Assembly (NCBI GenBank): GCA_964559275.1
Contig: CAZLGC010000030.1
Location: 1-14,008 of the forward strand
Direction of reading: 5' to 3'
DNA length: 14,008 bases
Source: CAZLGC01 sp964559275
GTDB taxonomy: Bacteria; Patescibacteriota; CALEFQ01
In this document: positions 10,927 through 14,008 of the stretch, piece after piece
How the letters are laid out: every line of letters starts with the position of its first letter
Position numbering within the stretch: the first letter of the stretch is position 1
Notes under the pieces: model-generated
The model's input: the letters and a program-made list of their open reading frames with translations, nothing else
Told to the model about the DNA's origin: nothing
Databases searched by the model: none
Translations under genes and position numbers: made by a program

Positions 10927-12025
10927 ATGAAAGAAACAATTAATCGTCTTTCTGAACTCTTGCCTCAGATTCAAAAGACGCTGGACTCACTTTGAGGTCC
11001 CCAAGAAGAAACAGGAAATAATCCAGCTGCAGACTTTGACCGAAGAGCCTGATTTTTGGCAAAACCAAGACAGGGCCAAGCAGACAATGCAGCGGCTGGA
11101 TTTTTTACGTGATCAGGTGGAGTTGTGGGAAGGTTTGGTGTCGGAAACTGAGGAGACTTTGGAGATGGCAAAAGACGCGGAAGCGGAAGGGGCTCATGAC
11201 CTCTACCCTGATCTTCGCAAAAAAGCTCAGGATTTGGATAAAAAATTCAGAGACAATGAGTTTCAGGTTCTCTTGGACGGCAAATACGACGATCGTGATG
11301 CCATTTTGTCTATTCATGCCGGGACGGGAGGAGTTGACGCGCAGGACTGGGCAGAAATGTTGCTGCGGATGTTACTGCGCTATGCCGAGAAAAAATGTTG
11401 GTCAGCACAGGTAACGGCAGAGCAGAGAGGAGAAGAGGCTGGTATCAAAAGCGCGACCATTCGTATTAGCGGGCCATATGCTTTTGGTTTCCTGCAATCC
11501 GAGGGCGGCGTGCACCGGTTGGTTCGCCAGTCTCCGTTTAATTCCGATGCCTTGCGTCAGACATCTTTTGCCCTGGTTGAAGTTATGCCGGAGATTTCCG
11601 ATCCCGCCGAGGCGGAGATTAGCCCAGATGACATCCGGGTTGATACTTTCCGGGCCTCCGGAGCGGGAGGCCAGCATGTCAACAAAACCGATTCCGCTGT
11701 GCGTATCACTCATTTGCCGAGTAAAATTTCGGTTGAGTGCCAAAGCGAGCGCTCGCAAAAACAAAACAAGGAAACAGCCCTGAAAATTTTGGCTTCCAAG
11801 ATACTGGCTAAGCAACAAGCGGCAGCCGAGGCGGAACGCAAACAAGCCCGGGGCGAACATGTCGCTGCCCAGTGGGGGAACCAAATCCGATCGTACGTTT
11901 TACATCCATACAAAATGGTTAAAGATCACCGTACCAAGCACGAAACGAAAGACCCGGAAGCGGTTCTGGACGGGGATTTGACCGGTTTCATAGAGAGTTT
12001 TCTGAAGTGGAAAATGCGCTCCTAA
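10927..12025 (+). CDS. prfB: Peptide chain release factor 2, with programmed +1 frameshift
   Basis: Translation begins at the ATG at 10927 (MKETINRLSELL) and runs 22 codons to CTT TGA, with the TGA at 10993-10995. Skipping the T at 10993 gives GAG GTC CCC and continues without break to the TAA at 12023-12025, making 365 residues, the same length as E. coli RF2. CTT TGA followed by G/C is the known autoregulatory site of prfB: low RF2 favours the shift and thus more RF2. The RF2 stop-codon motif SPF is present (RQSPFNSDA), as is the catalytic GGQ at residues 247-249 (GAGGQHVNKTDSAVR). The usual AGG-rich element three bases before CTT is absent; only CTGGAC is there. The gene terminates peptides at UGA and UAA. 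No Shine-Dalgarno precedes the start. Confidence 0.93.
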
Positions 12026-12031
12026 GAATGT

Positions 12032-12060
12032 TTGCCAGTAATTGCGAGGGCTGTTATAAT
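12032..12060 (+). promoter_or_regulatory. Promoter of ftsE
   Basis: TTGCCA (12032-12037) and TATAAT (12055-12060) are 17 bases apart, a strong match. It starts 7 bases after the prfB stop. The predicted start near 12067 leaves a leader of about 35 bases before the ftsE ATG. A second -10-like TATATT at 12089-12094, 7 bases before the ATG, lacks a -35. Confidence 0.75.
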
Positions 12061-12101
12061 TAGGTAATAACAAGGTGCTATTTGCGCCTATATTTTGCTC
12101 T

Positions 12102-12785
12102 ATGGTTAAAGTAGAAAATGTCAGTAAAGATTATGCACGGGGTAACGTCCAGGCTTTGCGGGACGTAACTTTTGACGTGGAAGAGGGAGAGTTTGTGACG
12201 ATTGTGGGTCAGAGCGGGGCCGGTAAATCCACCTTAGTCAGACTGCTGATTGCGGAAGAGCGACCGGATAAAGGGCATATCATTGTCAATAATTGGGATG
12301 TGGGTCTCATTAAACCTCGCCATATCCCCATTTTCCGTCGTCAGATCGGGGTGGTTTTTCAGGACTTCAAACTCTTGGAGAAGAAAACCACTTACGAGAA
12401 CGTGGCCTTTGCAATGGAAGTGTGCGGTCGTCCAAGGCGCGAGATCAAAGAGCAAGTTCCCAAAATTCTCGATATTGTTAATCTATCCAAGCGGGCGGAT
12501 CAGTTTCCGCACCAACTTTCTGGTGGTGAAAAGCAGCGCGTGGCCATTGCCCGGGCGCTAATTCACAAGCCTAAGCTGTTGGTGGCGGATGAGCCGACCG
12601 GTAACCTTGACTCCCTCAACGCTTGGGAGATTGTCCAGCTTCTTCTGAAGATCAATGAGCTGGGAACTACTGTTCTGATGGTGAGCCACAACCGCGAGAT
12701 TGTGAACGCAGTCAAGCGTCGCGTGGTGACTTTGGACGAAGGTGAGCTGGTACGCAACCAGAATATGGGGAAATACATTCTCTAG
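12102..12785 (+). CDS. ftsE: Cell-division ABC transporter ATP-binding protein FtsE
   Basis: The 227-residue protein begins MVKVENVSKDYARGNVQALR, as FtsE proteins do. It carries Walker A GQSGAGKST from residue 36, the Q-loop VVFQDFKLL, signature LSGGEKQR, Walker B LLVADEPTG and the H-loop MVSHNREIV. FtsE binds ATP on the cytoplasmic face and works with FtsX to switch on peptidoglycan hydrolases at the septum. An in-frame GTG at 12075 would add nine unrelated residues, so the ATG at 12102 is chosen. The length is normal. ftsX follows after an 83-base gap filled by the A-rich repeat, a wider gap than usual for this pair. Confidence 0.93.
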   Translation: MVKVENVSKDYARGNVQALRDVTFDVEEGEFVTIVGQSGAGKSTLVRLLIAEERPDKGHIIVNNWDVGLIKPRHIPIFRRQIGVVFQDFKLLEKKTTYENVAFAMEVCGRPRREIKEQVPKILDIVNLSKRADQFPHQLSGGEKQRVAIARALIHKPKLLVADEPTGNLDSLNAWEIVQLLLKINELGTTVLMVSHNREIVNAVKRRVVTLDEGELVRNQNMGKYIL

Positions 12786-12868
12786 GAACGAAAAACGTAA
12801 AACGCAAAATGCAAAAATAAAACCAGAGTCAATTTTGCGATTTGCGCTTTACATTTTACGTTCTCAGC
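12786..12868. repeat. A-rich repeat inverted pair filling the ftsE-ftsX gap
   Basis: The left arm has CGTAAAACGCAAAATGCAAA and the right arm the opposite-strand form CAATTTTGCGATTTGCGC, followed by TTACATTTTACGTTCTC. The arms of about 34 bases match imperfectly around a short centre (12818-12830). The copy spans nearly the whole gap between the ftsE stop and the ftsX ATG. Confidence 0.8.
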
Positions 12869-13780
12869 ATGGCAAATCTGCTCAGAGTATCAAAATTCGG
12901 CGTTAAGAATTTTTGGCGCAACATTTGGTTGTCAGTGGCCACGGTGATTATCATGGTGGTGACTTTGTTTATCATTTCCACCATTGTGATGCTGAACCTG
13001 CTTGCTAACGCGGCGGTGAATGAAGTTGAAAACAAGGTTGACCTGACCGTTTATTTCCGCAGTGACGCTTCCGAAGAGAAAGTTCTGGATGTGCGCACCC
13101 AAGTTCTAAATTTGAACACCGTTGAAACCACCAATTATATTTCCAAGGAGGATGCACTGGATCAGTTCAAAGAAGAGCACAAGGATGACCCGGTTATTCT
13201 GCAATCGCTGGAGGTTTTGGAAGAAAATCCACTGGAACCGGCTTTGGTTATCAAGGCGACGGAAACGGGTAATTACGCCGAAATTGCCGCTTTTCTGGAA
13301 GGAGAAAAATTCAACGAAGTTATCAGCAAGGTCAATTTCGAGGACAATCGTCAGCTGATTGAAAAGCTGATAAATATTGCGGACAATGTCAAAAAAGGTG
13401 GTATTATTATCGGCGCCATTTTTGTGATAATTGCTATCCTGGTTGTCTTTAATACCATCCGTTTGGCGATTTACACACACAAGGAAGAAATCGGGATTAT
13501 GAAACTGGTTGGTGCTACCGACTGGTTTATCCGCGGCCCGTTCTTGTTTGAGGGGGTTATGTACGGAATCATCGGCGCGATTGCGACTTTGTTGTTGCTG
13601 TATCCGATTCTGCAAGCCGGGGCACCGCGGGTCTCAACTTTCTTCGAGAACCAGGGTCTTAACATTGCCGAATATTATCTCCAGAATATCTGGTGGATCG
13701 CCGCCGGTTTGATTGCGCTGGGAGTAATTCTTGGCATCATCAGTTCGGCGATTGCGGTAGGGAGGTATCTGCGTAAGTAG
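12869..13780 (+). CDS. ftsX: Cell-division protein FtsX (ABC transporter permease)
   Basis: The 303-residue protein has the FtsX layout: an N-terminal FGVKNFWRNIWLS segment leading to a first helix (about residues 24-47), a roughly 130-residue extracellular domain (VDLTVYFRSDASEEKV through NFEDNR), and three C-terminal helices starting IIIGAIFVIIAILVVFNTIRLAIY. HKEEIGIMKLVGATDWFIRGPFLFEG is the conserved permease loop. It transmits FtsE ATPase action to an outside murein hydrolase. The ATG at 12869 matches family starts; an upstream in-frame ATG at 12842 would add residues encoded by the repeat. No hydrolase gene follows within the window. Confidence 0.92.
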   Translation: MANLLRVSKFGVKNFWRNIWLSVATVIIMVVTLFIISTIVMLNLLANAAVNEVENKVDLTVYFRSDASEEKVLDVRTQVLNLNTVETTNYISKEDALDQFKEEHKDDPVILQSLEVLEENPLEPALVIKATETGNYAEIAAFLEGEKFNEVISKVNFEDNRQLIEKLINIADNVKKGGIIIGAIFVIIAILVVFNTIRLAIYTHKEEIGIMKLVGATDWFIRGPFLFEGVMYGIIGAIATLLLLYPILQAGAPRVSTFFENQGLNIAEYYLQNIWWIAAGLIALGVILGIISSAIAVGRYLRK

Positions 13781-13791
13781 ATCCAAACTCG

Positions 13792-13852
13792 AAGTTCAAA
13801 TCCCAAAGTCAAAGCAACTCAAAAATCAAAAACCAAACTTGATTTTTGTTTT
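13792..13852 (+). terminator. A-rich repeat with hairpin after ftsX
   Basis: After the stop come short units such as CAAATCC, CAAAGTC and CAAAAATC. CAAAAATCAA (13820-13829) and TTGATTTTTG (13839-13848) form a 10-bp stem, followed by TTTTA. It can serve as a weak terminator of the ftsEX transcript while belonging to the A-rich repeat type. Confidence 0.55.
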
Positions 13853-13867
13853 ATATAAGGGTAAAAT
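13839..13867 (+). promoter_or_regulatory. Possible promoter downstream of ftsX
   Basis: TTGATT (13839-13844) and TAAAAT (13862-13867) are 17 bases apart, 4 and 5 matches of six. It would drive transcription into the palindromic repeat and whatever lies beyond the window edge. Confidence 0.4.
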
Positions 13868-13902
13868 GCTTTTGTTTGGGTTAACAGTTTTAGGTAATGG
13901 GC

Positions 13903-13980
13903 CGTAGCCCCGCCTATGCCACTTCGTGGCTTCGGCGGTCAAGCAAGTGTCCGCCTTCATCGAGGCTATGGTGGACAGAT
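13903..13980. repeat. REP-like pair of GC-rich palindromes
   Basis: CCGCC-TAT-GCCAC (13910-13922) pairs with GTGGC-TTC-GGCGG (13926-13938), a stem broken by an internal loop. GTCCGCC (13949-13955) pairs with GGTGGAC (13970-13976). Base composition differs from the A-rich surroundings. The rest of 13781-14008 shows no supported gene; an ATG at 13979 opens ten codons to the edge but nothing supports it. Confidence 0.55.
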
Positions 13981-14008
13981 GAAGAGAAATTTTACTCAGT
14001 GCTCGGAG

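Noticed and set aside
11036..11038. TTG at 11036 as the start of prfB
   Set aside because: Family alignment and the CTT TGA site show that the protein begins at 10927 with a +1 shift.
13106..13615. 169-codon minus-strand open frame
   Set aside because: It lies opposite ftsX and looks like a by-product of its codon use; no start signal.
13979..14008. ATG opening a frame to the right edge
   Set aside because: Only ten codons are visible, there is no Shine-Dalgarno, and it sits at the end of a palindromic repeat.

Overview
The window looks like a chromosomal piece of a small-genome bacterium, most probably of the Candidate Phyla Radiation (Patescibacteria). That assignment is an inference. It rests on compact short genes with 1-11 base overlaps, few Shine-Dalgarno sequences, promoters that place the transcript start at or beside the start codon, A-rich short repeats spreading into genes, and the mix of families (CYTH, SpoU, FtsEX, exported MBL proteins). 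RF2 is present with its usual frameshift site, so UGA is a stop and the recoded Gracilibacteria/Absconditabacteria are excluded. No phage, transposase or CRISPR signal was seen.

Layout. 1-2090 (+): the end of a PD40/WD40-like propeller protein, a CYTH protein, a one-or-two-helix membrane protein with a charged 17-residue repeat, and a SpoU RNA methyltransferase. 2091-2990 (-): convergent terminators, a RimJ/RimL-like acetyltransferase, and a 38-residue membrane peptide. 3068-8260 (+): one tight operon, korD-korA-korB-korC, then a HemK-like methyltransferase, sucC and sucD. Together Kor and SucCD would turn 2-oxoglutarate into succinate, giving reduced ferredoxin, CO2 and one ATP or GTP by substrate-level phosphorylation. 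8257-8998 (+): a promoter and a dense tRNA cluster, followed by a stretch able to form several hairpins. 9001-10884 (+): an exported metallo-beta-lactamase-fold protein with two beta-sandwich domains and a coupled 47-residue membrane protein. 10927-12025 (+): prfB (RF2), read through a +1 frameshift at CTT TGA. 12032-13780 (+): ftsE and ftsX. 13781-14008: repeat-rich, no supported gene.

The most unusual part is the tRNA cluster. Units 4 and 5 do not fold as they stand: the acceptor and anticodon stems of unit 4's 5' half pair with the 3' half of unit 5, and the 5' half of unit 5 pairs with the 3' half of unit 4. The order is 5'A-3'B-5'B-3'A, which is a permuted tRNA lying inside the anticodon loop of another tRNA. 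The junctions can form a bulge-helix-bulge-like fold. In units 1 and 2, and in re-paired tRNA A, the stem mismatches are all A-C, and unit 6 has C33 instead of U33. Either this is unusual tRNA biology (permuted or split genes, perhaps editing), or the cluster is recombined or wrongly assembled; read-level data would decide. A second theme is an A-rich repeat (core AAAACGCAAAAT) that fills gene borders and enters coding sequence in at least sucD, with a related AAATTC-type repeat inside sucC.
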